This document shows positions 1 to 9,312 of a stretch of 12,202 nt of DNA, piece after piece. Under the pieces are notes generated by a model. That model was not told the DNA's origin, made no database searches, and saw only the letters and a list, made by a program, of their open reading frames with translations. Position numbers and translations under genes: made by a program. Source of the DNA: CAJBLF01 sp964424505 (GTDB lineage: Bacteria; Patescibacteriota; Gracilibacteria; Absconditabacterales; Absconditicoccaceae). The stretch covers positions 1-12,202 of the forward strand of contig CAYRIQ010000023.1 of NCBI GenBank assembly GCA_964424505.1, in the 5' to 3' direction. Positions within the stretch are counted from its first letter, which is position 1. Each line of letters begins with the position of its first letter.

Positions 1-503
1 ATATTATTGTCTGAGTAAATCTTTTGAGAGAGGGGATTGATCTTCCTGAAGTAACGTTTTTGGCTATTCTTGATGCTGATAAAGAATGATTTCTTCGCTC
101 AACGACTTCACTTATTCAAATTGTTTGACGTGCATCGAGAAATCCACATAGTGAGGTTGTTTTGTATTCTGACAATTTTACCGAATCTATGATTAAAGCC
201 TTGCGAGAGACTTATCGTCGTCGTGGCATCCAAAATACCTATAATATACAGCATAATATTACTCCAGAAAAAGCTGAATCTAATGTCAAAGGATTGGATG
301 TTGTAAAAACGGATGAAGTCCTTTCTCAAGGGTTTGACTGACTTACTAGAGGAAAAACAAAAAGATTAAAAAGGATGACCAAATTTGAAAAAGATATTAT
401 TCTTAAAGATTTGAAACAACAGCTGGACGTTCTGATTTCAGCATGGAAATTTGAGGAAGCCGCAGTAATAAGAGACCAAATAAAAGAAATTTCAGGAGAA
501 TAA
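1..503 (+). CDS. uvrB: UvrB, excinuclease ABC subunit B, C-terminal part (5' end outside window)
   Basis: DNA-damage recognition helicase subunit of the UvrABC nucleotide excision repair complex. Only the last 166 residues are present; the first whole codon is at position 3. Visible in order: the end of helicase domain 3 with VNLLREGIDLPEV and LDADKEGFLRS, helicase motif VI as QIVGRASRN, the YRRRGIQ stretch, and a C-terminal UVR motif (KFEEAAVIRDQIKEI) that in the family contacts UvrC. Four in-frame UGA codons, at 12, 87, 126 and 339, fall where bacterial UvrB has glycine (the Gly before the NLLREG stretch, KEGFLRS, the motif VI Gly). This is direct evidence for UGA = Gly. The gene ends TAA at 501-503, immediately next to the stop of the convergent channel gene. 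Identity is certain; the N-terminal two thirds cannot be seen. Confidence 0.97.
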
Positions 504-1349
504 TTAGTTTTCTACGGTTAATGTAATATGATTGTATGGCAGGTTAATGCCATATTTTTTGAATTGCTCAAGTATATTTGTCATAAATTCTTTTTTGATG
601 ACCACTGCATTTCTTTTTGTTTGTGGGTTTACAAAGAAAAATCCCTGCATTATAATGCCTCCTGTATCGAATCCACTTACTACAATATTTGTATATTCTT
701 TATGAAGTATGCCATCCATATTGTTTATAATGCCTATTATGAGTGACTTTACTTGATCGATGTCTATATGACGTGGTAATCTCAACTTTATTTCACCTCT
801 TATAAGCGTTTCTGATTTTAGCGTTTTGATAGGAGTAGCTGCTACAATTGTATTTGGTATAATTGTTCTTCTTTTGTCAAATGTCCTAATGACTGTATAT
901 CTAATAGTGATCTCTTCGATAGTACCTGTAATGTTTAGACTACCCATAAATTGGACTAAATCACCAAGTTTTATTTTTTGATTGGTCATCATCATTACTC
1001 ATGCAATCATATTTCCTATGGTAGTTTGCATAGCAAACCCTATGCTGATAGATAATCATCACATGATCAATGCTACATCAAATCCTATGACTTGAAATAC
1101 TGCTAAAATATTGAAGATCATCAGTAATATATATAGGATGCTTCAGGCCAAATTTGCTATTTTTTTGCTATATACATCTTCCTGGAGAGAATTTGCTTGA
1201 ATTCTGTTTTTGACTTTTTTGACTATATTTTTTATGATGAATAAAAAAATAACAAAAACACCTATTGCCAATCCAGTGGTTTTAATAAATTCTCGTCCAT
1301 TATTTTTGAACCGTGAAACTATGTATGTAATGATGTCTGTTGTATTCAT
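504..1349 (-). CDS. MscS-family mechanosensitive ion channel (copy A, downstream of pair)
   Basis: 281-residue small-conductance mechanosensitive channel homologue, expected in the cytoplasmic membrane to release solutes on hypo-osmotic shock. Three hydrophobic segments lie near residues 24-39, 64-88 and 91-120; the third is the Gly/Ala-rich pore helix (MGGLSISIGFAMQTTIGNMIAG). It is followed by the MscS beta-domain signature, KLGDLVQF then GTIEEITIRYTVIRT and IIPNT, and an alpha/beta C-terminal domain. Four UGA codons are read as Gly, two of them consecutive at 1056-1061 in the pore helix. The start ATG (complement of 1347-1349) is chosen because it lies 22 nt after the stop of the upstream channel gene; an in-frame ATG at 1422-1424 would overlap that gene. 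There is no Shine-Dalgarno motif. Probably co-transcribed with copy B. The family is clear; gating properties are unknown. Confidence 0.92.
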
Positions 1350-1371
1350 TTTTATTATATGATGGTAAATA

Positions 1372-2262
1372 CTATTGTTGAGGTATATATTTGCTAATAG
1401 TTTGTTGGTCTGATGGTTTATCAAATGTTACGGTAAGTATGTTGTATGGCACTTTAATGTTGTTGGTAATAAATTCTTGATTTACTTTTTCATTGATATA
1501 TCCTATTGCAAAATCTGGAAGCAATCCACAATTTGGATCGAAAGAAAAAAATGATTTGATCTCTATATAACTGTCTGCAAAATTTGATACAAATACCTTG
1601 GTAGTGGATTTTTCTTTTACAAAATCGAAACTATTTATCGCAGTTAGTACGATTTGTAAAACTTGTGGGATGTCAGAGTCATAATGGACACCAAATAATG
1701 CATTTAATTTTATGATAGGTTCTGCACTAAATGTTTTGATGGGAACAGAAATCAATGTCATATTTGGCAGTACAACTTGTCTCAGGTCTAAGGTCCTAAT
1801 GATAGTATATCTGATTGTGATTTCTTCAATTTTTCATAAATATATTTGATCAGCTTGTATCTCTACGATATCTCCCAATCTAAATTCTTTGGTATATAGG
1901 ATCATGATACCTGCTATCATGTTTCCAAGTATTTCTTTAAATGCTAATCCTACTCAAAATGAAATACCTCCTACGATAAGTCCTACATTAAATCCAACCA
2001 TTTCAAATCCTACAAAAAAAGAAAAAATAACAAGGATATAGAAAGTTATATCGTGGATCAATTTTCAGATTTTATCAATATGTTTGTTTCATGGGTCTGC
2101 ATTTTTTATTATATTTCTTCTTACTATCCCTGCTATGAATTTAGAAATCATTAAAAGAAATATAATGACTGCTATTGCTCCTATAATTTTTACGCCATAA
2201 GAAATTATCGAACTATCCATAAGTTTTTCTAGCAATGAAGGCTCTATCGCTTGTGTATTCAT
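1372..2262 (-). CDS. MscS-family mechanosensitive ion channel (copy B, upstream of pair)
   Basis: 296-residue MscS-type channel and first gene of a two-gene minus-strand unit. Hydrophobic segments are at about 24-43, 72-90 and 93-115. The third reads VGGISFGVGLAFKEILGN, the Gly-rich pore helix of the family, with one of its glycines encoded by UGA (1954-1956). The beta domain follows: FRLGDIVEI, GKIEEITIRYTIIRT (Gly from UGA at 1834-1836) and VVLPN, then a soluble C-terminal domain. UGA also encodes Gly at 2089 and 2065. The gene stops with TAG. It shares the channel core with copy A but the flanks and C-terminal domains are dissimilar, so this is an old duplication or two independent subfamilies. 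No Shine-Dalgarno motif precedes the ATG at 2260-2262. It is divergent from the exported-protein gene at 2456. Confidence 0.93.
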
Positions 2263-2394
2263 ACGAAACTATCTCAAGATATAAAATCTTCCTCAATTAT
2301 ACGCCTTCTTCTCTATTTTTTCAAATCAACTCATTAAAATTGTGCAGAATCATTGCCTAATTACCTTAAAAATGATGCAATATGGGTTATTGGA

Positions 2395-2422
2395 TTGAAA
2401 TGCTCTTTAACTTTTATATTAT
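2395..2422 (+). promoter_or_regulatory. Possible sigma70-like promoter for the exported-protein gene
   Basis: TTGAAA (2395-2400), a 16-nt spacer and TATTAT (2417-2422) lie 33 nt before the ATG at 2456, in the 193-nt gap between the divergent channel pair and this gene. In DNA this AT-rich, such matches arise easily by chance, so this is only a candidate. I see nothing else of note in 2263-2455. Confidence 0.25.
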
Positions 2423-2455
2423 TTCTTTGCATATTTTATTTTTTTATGCATATCA

Positions 2456-3934
2456 ATGAACTTTAAAAAAACCACAAACTCTTTTCCTAAAAAACCTTTG
2501 TTTACAGGGTATAAGAGCGATTATACATCTCAAAGTCCCAAAAGATCATTTTCCTTGCTTACCTTGTCTATTGTTGTTATTTGTACTTTTGTTTTGGCTT
2601 TGCTTGTAGTCAAAAACTTTGATCGTTTGAGTACTTGGTTTTCTCCTTCACAAGAAGTAACTTCTTTGTTTACTCTATGAGAGCAGGTGTCATTGTCTGG
2701 TGTAATCCAATCAGATGGAGACTTGATCTCTTATACACATACTTTGAATATGGCTGATGCTACAATAATTGGACTAAAAAGTAAAACTCTCGATCTTAGT
2801 ATGTATTCTGGTGCCATTGTTATTGAGTGAATCGTAGAAAAAGAATTTAATTCTCTTTTTATTGTTGAAGTCACTGCTGTGTCATGATCTTTGACAACTA
2901 CATGAGTCGTTGGTCAGTTGTTGTGATCGGGTAGTGGGATATATATTGCTCAAGCAGGTGTTTATCTTCCTGCAGAGTTTTGACAAAAATATACTTTACT
3001 CAATCAGGGAGAAAACGGTGTCATAAAAGTACTTAATATTGCTACCAATCAAGTAATTTCTCTTTCATATTTTGCTTGTAAAAAATCAGATCCAAATAAA
3101 AATTGTACTCAACTTCAACAAAATATCTGATCGAGCGCAGAAAAAACTGTTTCTACTTCACATGCAGATACTTTATATAAATTGGAATGAGTAACTTCAT
3201 GGTTTTTTACCAATGGGAACTTGTATGGTTACTTTATCAATGATGTTGCTGAACAAGAAGTACTAGATCTTGCTAATGCTTTGATTTTGCCCAATGACTA
3301 TTATGTAAAAAATACTTTGTTGTCTAGGCTCCAAACACTTTGTACTGATGGTGTTACTTCGTTTACACAAGTCACGACTTCTGCTCTAGCTATGGATATT
3401 AATGGTTTAGTCATTAATCTTCAATGATCTACTGCCAATGGCTCTGCTGTGTGTAAAATTTTTATAGATCCATCACAAGCTGCATGATGAACTAAGCTTA
3501 GCTATATTTCCAATACACCTAATTTATCAACAGGCACATCTTCTCCTACTTCTTCTGTCTCGAATACTATCGATACTTCCGTAAAACAATTCCCTATAAA
3601 TTTAACAAAAACAATGACATTTACTTCTTCAACGAGAGGATATTCAATAGTATTTCCGTCTAGTAATATCGCATACGAAGCACTTAATGTAGATGAAAGC
3701 TTAGACCTTCCAGGAGTACGTTGTTCTACTCAAATGAATGTTACTAAATTTGCAGATAAAGCTACACTTAGTGATGATCCTAAAATAAAAATATTTACTT
3801 GTGCTATCAAAGGCGCATTGAATAATCTTGGGAATAGTATACTTCAAATAACCTCGCCTAATGGTATCAGTTTTTTGATCCAGATTGTAGATCCTGCACG
3901 GGCAGAATTTGCTACAAATATTGTGATACAATAA
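2456..3934 (+). CDS. Membrane-anchored exported protein of unknown function
   Basis: 492 residues once UGA is read as Gly (11 in-frame UGA codons, two consecutive near 3487). I do not recognise a family. A basic N-terminus of about 30 residues (several Lys, KKP, PKR) precedes one hydrophobic segment at about 32-52 (LLTLSIVVICTFVLALLVV). This looks like an uncleaved signal anchor that places the rest outside the membrane. The exported part starts with a beta-rich stretch (about 75-145; VSLSGVIQ, SGAIVIEGIVEKEF, FIVEVTAVSG) that could be a small barrel of OB type, which is a guess. A Ser/Thr-rich linker (about 352-385, with TGTSSPTSSVSNT) leads to a C-terminal domain (387-492) beginning FTSSTRGYSIVFPSS, a pattern often seen in PsbP-like exported domains. 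Six cysteines lie outside the membrane segment and could form disulfides. It is 112 nt upstream of pflB; a functional link is not evident. Confidence 0.8.
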
Positions 3935-3940
3935 TTTTTT
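3919..3940 (+). terminator. Possible AT-rich intrinsic terminator overlapping the stop codon
   Basis: TATTGT (3919-3924), loop GAT and ACAATA (3928-3933) form a perfect 6-bp stem, followed by ATTTTTT. The hairpin includes the TAA stop (3932-3934) of the exported-protein gene. Only one pair is G-C, so the stem is weak for a classical Rho-independent terminator. Its position between that gene and the pfl cluster fits. Confidence 0.35.
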
Positions 3941-3945
3941 CTCTG

Positions 3946-3994
3946 TTGATATTTGTATTGTAATTTGTATATTCATACTTCTGCTTTCTATAAA
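3946..3994 (+). promoter_or_regulatory. Possible promoter region of the pfl fermentation cluster
   Basis: Two candidate promoters lie in the 112-nt gap before pflB: TTGATA (3946-3951) with 16 nt to TATATT (3968-3973), and TTGTAT (3965-3970) with 18 nt to TATAAA (3989-3994). Either would give a leader of about 45-70 nt. The matches are imperfect and the base composition makes chance hits likely. No Shine-Dalgarno motif precedes the pflB ATG. Confidence 0.3.
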
Positions 3995-4046
3995 ATGGTA
4001 TGTATGGCAGATTTTTTTATGCTTTTATTTTTTGATATATATAGGT

Positions 4047-6242
4047 ATGCAAAAGCAACAAGGAATTGATGTAAGATCTTTTATTGCTGATACTATCACT
4101 CCTTATGAGTGAGATGATTCTTTTTTGGTGTGACCATCTGAGAGGACAAAAAAACTTTGGGAAATATGTAAGCAAGCTTTACAGGAAGAGCGTGATCGTG
4201 ATGGATGTAGAGCTATTGATACAGAAATTATTTCTTCTATTACAAGTCATGCTCCAGGATATATAGATAAAAATATGGAGATTGTAGTTGGTCTTCAAAC
4301 GGATCAATTGCTTAAAAGGGCAATGAAACCTTTTGGATGAATTCGTGTTGTAGAAAATGCAGTCAAAGAAAAATGACTTCTTGTATCTCCTAGAGTAACT
4401 GATATATTTCACTATGCAAAAAATCATAATGATGCTGTATTTTCTGTGTATGATCAAGAAGTAAAATCTTTTCGTTCAAAACATATCATTACGGGATTGC
4501 CAGATAATTATGCAAGATGAAGAATAATCTGAGATTATAGAAGACTTGCATTGTATGGTGTTGATTATCTTATCAAGCAAAAGGAATCAGATAAAAATGA
4601 ATTTTTTGGAGAAATGACAGAAGACAAAGTAAGAACTTTGGAAGAGCTTTCTCTGCAAATCCAAGCATTGAAAGATATTAAAATCATGGCTTCCACGTAT
4701 GGATATGATGTTTCGTGACCTGCCAAAAATGCTACGGAAGCAGTACAATGGGTATATTTCGCGTATCTTGCTGCTGTCAAAGAACAGGATGGTGCGGCTA
4801 TGTCTCTGTGAAATGTTTCTACTTTTTTGGATATTTATATCCAAAAAGATCTTGAAAATGAAATAATTACTGAAGAATATGCACAAGAGCTTATTGACCA
4901 GTTTGTTATGAAATTGCGTATGGTAAGGCATCTTAGACCTGGTGCTTATGATGATATTTTTGGATGAGATCCTACTTGGATTACTGAAGTGATCGGTTGA
5001 CAGCTCAATGATTGAAGAACTAAAGTCACTAAAACTGCTTTTAGATTTTTACAGACATTGTACAATCTTGGTGCTTCTCCAGAGCCGAATATCACTATCC
5101 TTTGGTCAGCTTCATTGCCAGAAAATTTCAAAAAATTTTGTGCAAAAGTGTCAGTCGATACGTCATCTATTCAATATGAAAATGATGATATTATGAGAAC
5201 ATGTCGTGGGTCAGATGATTATGGTATTGCATGTTGTGTTTCTTATCAAGAATTAGGAAAAAGAATCCAACATTTTGGTGCAAGATGTAATTTGGTAAAA
5301 ACTTTATTGTTGGCTATCAATGCTGGTAAAGAAGAGCACTCTGCGGAAAAACTTCTTGATATCCCCTTATTGTCTGATGGTGTATTGGATTATGAAGAAG
5401 TTCTCAAAAATTTTAAATTTGCTATGGGTGAAGTAGCTAGAATATATGCTAAAGCTATGTTTTTTATCCACTATATGCATGATAAATATTATTATGAAAG
5501 AGCACAAATGGCTTTTGTAGATACTCATCATGGTATAGATATTGCATATGGTATCGCATGATTGTCTATCGTGGCTGATTCATTGTCTGCTATAAAATAT
5601 GCTCAAGTGACACCTATAAGAAATGATCAAGGAATGACGGTTGATTTTTCTATAGAGGGAGAATTTCCTATGTATGGAAATGATGATGATCGTGTAGATT
5701 TGATTGCAAAAGATATTGTAAATTATTTTAATACTGAACTTAAAAAACATACGGCGTACAAACATGCTAATCCTACTATGTCTGTTTTGACTATTACTTC
5801 CAATGTGATGTATGGAAGTAATACATGAGCAACTCCTGATGGAAGGCAATCTTGAAGCCCTTTTGCTCCTGGTGCCAATCCTATGCATGGACGCGATTCT
5901 CATGGTGCTATTGCATCATTACATTCGGTAAGTAAACTTGATTATGCTGACTCTCAAGATGGTATATCAAATACTTTTTCTATTGTCCCTTTAACGCTTG
6001 GAATGAATAAAGAAGAACAAATAGAAAATCTTATAGCTATGATTTCTGGTTATTTTTCACAACATGCACATCATCTTAATGTAAATGTTCTCAATAAAGA
6101 AATGTTACTTGATGCTTATGAACATCCAGAAAATTATCCGCAATTGACTATCAGAGTTTCTGGATACGCTGTTAATTTTTCTAAATTATCAAAGGCGCAT
6201 CAGCGTGAAGTAATTGAAAGAACATTCCATGAAAAAATGTAA
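4047..6242 (+). CDS. pflB: Pyruvate formate-lyase (formate C-acetyltransferase)
   Basis: Glycyl-radical enzyme that splits pyruvate with CoA into acetyl-CoA and formate, cytoplasmic and oxygen-sensitive. The 731 residues align along their whole length with classical PflB (E. coli, 760), starting just before the conserved ITPYEGDDSFL. Landmarks: FGGIRVVE, GLPDNYARGRIIGDYRR, SGPAKNATEAVQW, the catalytic cysteine pair Cys396-Cys397 in YGIACCVS, MHDKYYYE, TPDGRQSGSPF, GANPMHGRD, and the C-terminal radical loop IRVSGYAVNF with radical Gly706. Fourteen UGA codons are read as Gly, most at positions invariant in PFL (SGPA, GGDP, NDGRT, IAGLS, TGATPDGR). Gly706 itself is GGA. The N-terminus is about 28 residues shorter than in E. 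coli, but the ATG at 4047 is the only in-frame start upstream of the homology. First gene of the cluster; pflA follows after 48 nt. Confidence 0.98.
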
Positions 6243-6290
6243 TATGTGTGGAAAGGTGGATAAAATTGTTTAGATTTGTATCTATAGTAT

Positions 6291-7016
6291 ATGTTGCGTG
6301 TTCACTCGATAGAATCGTTTGGTACTCATGAATGACCTGGAATCAGATTTATTCTATTTTTGCAGTGATGTATTTTTAGATGTTTATATTGTCATAATCC
6401 TGATACCATTTCTCCTGATGGAGGCAGTATGATGTCTATTGATGCTGTTTTTGATAAAGTAATGAGAATGAAGCCGTATTTTATAGATAAGTGATGATTT
6501 ACTATGTCTGGTGGAGAGCCTCTTTTGCAAGCTGCCGCATTGTTGCCGTTATGTAAAAAGCTTAAAGCTGAATGAATTCATATTGCTATAGATACCAATG
6601 GATTTGTACGAAATGAAGATGTAGAAAATATATTACAATATGTTGATCTTGTTTTGTTGGATCTCAAGCATATGGATAATATGTGGCATCAAAAGATCAC
6701 CTGACAACCAAATGATCGTGTTCACTCTTTTTTACGCCACTTAGAAACTATGCATATCTCTACGTGGATTAGATATGTCTATGTCCCTAATTATACTGAT
6801 CAAGTAGAACATATCCATCAGTTGGGTAAAATGTTTTGATGATATCGTTGTATTGAAAGAGTAGAAATTTTACCATATCATACTTTGTGAGTACATAAAC
6901 GAAAATCACTATGATGGGATTATGAACTGGATCATGTTGTCTCTCCTGATAAGGATGATTTATTGTCAGTAGAATCTGTATTTTCTCAATATTTCCCTAT
7001 AGTGTTGAGAAGATAA
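6291..7016 (+). CDS. pflA: Pyruvate formate-lyase activating enzyme (radical SAM)
   Basis: Radical-SAM enzyme that makes the glycyl radical on PFL from S-adenosylmethionine and a [4Fe-4S] cluster. Its 241 residues match the usual length (about 246). It begins VHSIESFGTHEGPGIRF, followed by the cluster motif CIFRCLYC (Cys27, Cys31, Cys34, in CxxxCxxC spacing) and HNPD, then the SAM-binding MSGGEPLLQ, AIDTNGF and VLLDLKHMD. The C-terminal part has VEILPYHTLGVHK, typical of PflA. Ten UGA codons encode Gly, including the Gly before the first cluster cysteine and two tandem pairs (KGGF and FGGY). Its place directly after pflB fits its role as the dedicated activator. Start: the ATG at 6291 is the first one that gives the homologous N-terminus; a nearer ATG (6244) opens only a nine-codon frame. 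No Shine-Dalgarno motif. Confidence 0.97.
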
Positions 7017-7040
7017 TTTTTATATACGTATTGTTGTATT

Positions 7041-7847
7041 ATGGACCTTTTATCTCCAGCAGAAATTACTGCAAAATCCATTGTTCTTTGAGAAAAAAAA
7101 GCACATGCACCATTTTCTCATACCTTAGTTTCTGGTATATTAGCAGGAATATACATTGCTTTGTGAGCTACTTTTTCTATAACAAGTATATCATGATTGC
7201 AAAATTCTCCCTTTGGGCTTATGAAAATTGTCGCTTGACTTGCTTTTTCATTGGGACTTATCTTGGTGATGATTGCTGGAGCTGAACTTTTTACCGGTAA
7301 TGCTTTGCTTATTATTGCACTTGTAAAAAGAAAAATATCCATTTGGCTATTTTTGAGAAATCTTTTTATTGTATATTTTTCTAATTTTATTTGAGCATTA
7401 CTTATCGTTATATTGCTCTATATTGCTCAGTGGCATCTGTTGGGCAATGGAATTGTTTGACAAACCTTGGCAAATGTAGGTATACATAAATTGCATTATG
7501 GATTTTTACAAGCATTCGTGTTGGGTATTTTGTGTAATATTTTGGTATGTTTATGAGTATGGTTGGCTTATAGTGGAAGATCGACTTCAGATAAAGTTCT
7601 TGGTATTGTCTTCCCTATTACGGCATTTGTAGCTTGTGGATTTGAACATTCTGTTGCAAATATGTTTTATTTGCCATTTATATATCTCTTTAAACTCATT
7701 TGATTTGGTGCTGTGTCTGGCGACGTTTCATCTATTACTTTGTATACTATATTTGTTGGTAATTTGTTGCCCGTTACTCTTGGAAATCTTGTAGGATGAG
7801 CTATATTTGTTGGTCTTGCTTATCGATATCTTTATGAAAAAAATTAG
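7041..7847 (+). CDS. focA: FocA-type formate channel (formate/nitrite transporter family)
   Basis: Pentameric membrane channel of the FNT family, moving formate across the cytoplasmic membrane. The 268 residues have about six hydrophobic segments. Family motifs visible: the start LLSPAEIT, GAELFTGNALL, VCLGVWLAYSGRSTSDKV, and ACGFEHSVANMFYLP with Glu202-His203, the His that lines the pore and is thought to gate or protonate formate in FocA. The C-terminal half ends NLLPVTLGNLVGGAIFVGLAYRYLY (20-residue core LLPVTLGNLVGGAIFVGLAY). Nine UGA codons are read as Gly, many in transmembrane helices. It lies 24 nt after pflA and 24 nt before pyk. The location beside pflB, as in the focA-pflB operon of enterobacteria but in reversed order, makes formate the likely substrate rather than nitrite (NirC). 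Stop is TAG. Confidence 0.93.
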
Positions 7848-7871
7848 TAATTTTATTTTATATTTGCTCTT

Positions 7872-9287
7872 ATGTTGACGAAAATTATAGCTACTATTAC
7901 AGAACATTACGATGAAAAAAAGCTTATGGATATTCATAAAGCTGGAGTAAATGTCGTGAGAATAAATTTTACGCATGCAAATCCTGAAACTGCACGCCCA
8001 CTTATTGAAATGATTCATACATTGAATACTACTAAACAGACTAATCTAAGTATATTGTTGGATACTAAATGACCTGATATCAGGACAGGTGTGAGAGATG
8101 AAACGTTGATCGTCAAGAAAAATCAGCAAATAAAAATTTTTGTGGATCAATCAAAAGTTAATCCAGATTGTGATCTTTTTTGTGATTATCCCAACATTCT
8201 TTCTGATGTAACCATAGGACAAGAAGTAATTATTGATTCATGACTTTTGGTGGTCGTTGTGGAAAAAATATGTACAGATCATCTTGTTGTATGTGCGCTT
8301 ACTGATGCAGAAATATGATCTAAAAGACATATTAATTTACCGTGAGTACATATTAGTTTGCCTGCTCTTATAGATAAGGATAAGGAAGATATCCTTTTTG
8401 GTATACAAGCTGGTATATCTTTTGTTGCGGCATCATTTATCAGAACTGCGGAAAATGTTCATGAGATTAGAAATTTTTTGGATAGCAATGGAGGACATCA
8501 TATCAAAATTATTTCTAAAATAGAAAATCAAGAGGCGATAGAAAATCTGGAATGAATTGTTAAATATTCTGATGGAATTATGGTTGCAAGATGAGATTTG
8601 GGTATAGAATTACCAATTCATAAATTACCAACTTACCAAAAAAATATTTTAGATATGTGTTTTGTCTATGGTAAGCCTGTTATTGTCGCGACAGAACTTT
8701 TGAAAAGTATGGTATATAATCCTTTCCCTACGAGAGCTGAAGTTAGTGATGTCTATAATTCTGTCATTATGAGAGCTGATGCTGTGATGTTGTCTGATGA
8801 AACAACGGTAGGAAAATATCCTATAAAAGCTATAGAATATATGAAAAAAATTATTGTAGAAGCAGAAAAAACTACAAATAATAAACATAAAGATTTTCAA
8901 ATACAAGAAACAGATGAATTTAATGTTTTAAAAAAAGCTATAGCTAGACATGCATTGATGCTGGCTGATGAAATAGGCGCAAAAATGGTTGTTGTGTTTT
9001 CTTATTCGTGAAATTTGGCTAGATATATGTCATCATTCAAGCCAAATCAGCCAATTATATCCTTTACAACTGATGAAAAAGTTTATCGTTTTTTGGAGAT
9101 AAACTATGGAATATGGTCAGAAAAAATTGCTCAGCGATGAAAGCATAGTACAGAAAATCAAGAAATAGCAATCAATATATTAAAACAAAAGTGAATGATT
9201 AAGCCGTGAGAGTACATAGTAGTTATTTGAGAAAGAATATATAATGATGTCCATCAACAGCAGATTAGAATAGTCCCTATAGATTAA
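7872..9287 (+). CDS. pyk: Pyruvate kinase
   Basis: Cytoplasmic glycolytic enzyme transferring phosphate from PEP to ADP, giving pyruvate and ATP. 471 residues, normal for bacteria. Motifs: VNVVRINFTHA (Arg30, Asn32), LLDTKGPDIRTG, the B-domain lid, FVAASFIR, then IISKIENQEAIEN with Lys216 (phosphotransfer) and Glu218, and SDGIMVARGDLGIELP with Asp234 (Mg ligands), and PFPTRAEVSDV. Eleven UGA codons encode Gly, including those of DTKGP, ARGD and LPG. Some deviations: the N-terminal TIGP of the family is TITE here, TQML is TELL, and the usual MLSGES is MLSDET. These sit near but not on the listed catalytic residues. The C-terminal regulatory domain is present. Being inside the pfl cluster, it supplies pyruvate directly to PFL. 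Confidence 0.96.
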
Positions 9288-9312
9288 ATTTTTTATATAT
9301 TGTATTATATTT

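Noticed and set aside
528..746. Plus-strand open frame inside the MscS copy A region
   Set aside because: It is antisense to a clear MscS gene and its translation shows no recognisable motif.
3485..3490. Selenocysteine or Trp reading of TGA
   Set aside because: The aligned family positions are Gly, not Cys/Sec or Trp. Trp is encoded normally by TGG here (for example in the PFL QWVYF stretch).
7041..7847. NirC nitrite channel instead of FocA
   Set aside because: FocA and NirC share the family motifs, but the neighbours are pflB and pflA and no nitrite reductase gene is seen.
504..9287. Reading the locus as decayed genes with many nonsense mutations
   Set aside because: Every interruption is TGA, none is TAA or TAG, there are no frameshifts, and the TGA codons sit at conserved glycines. 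Recoding explains this; decay does not.
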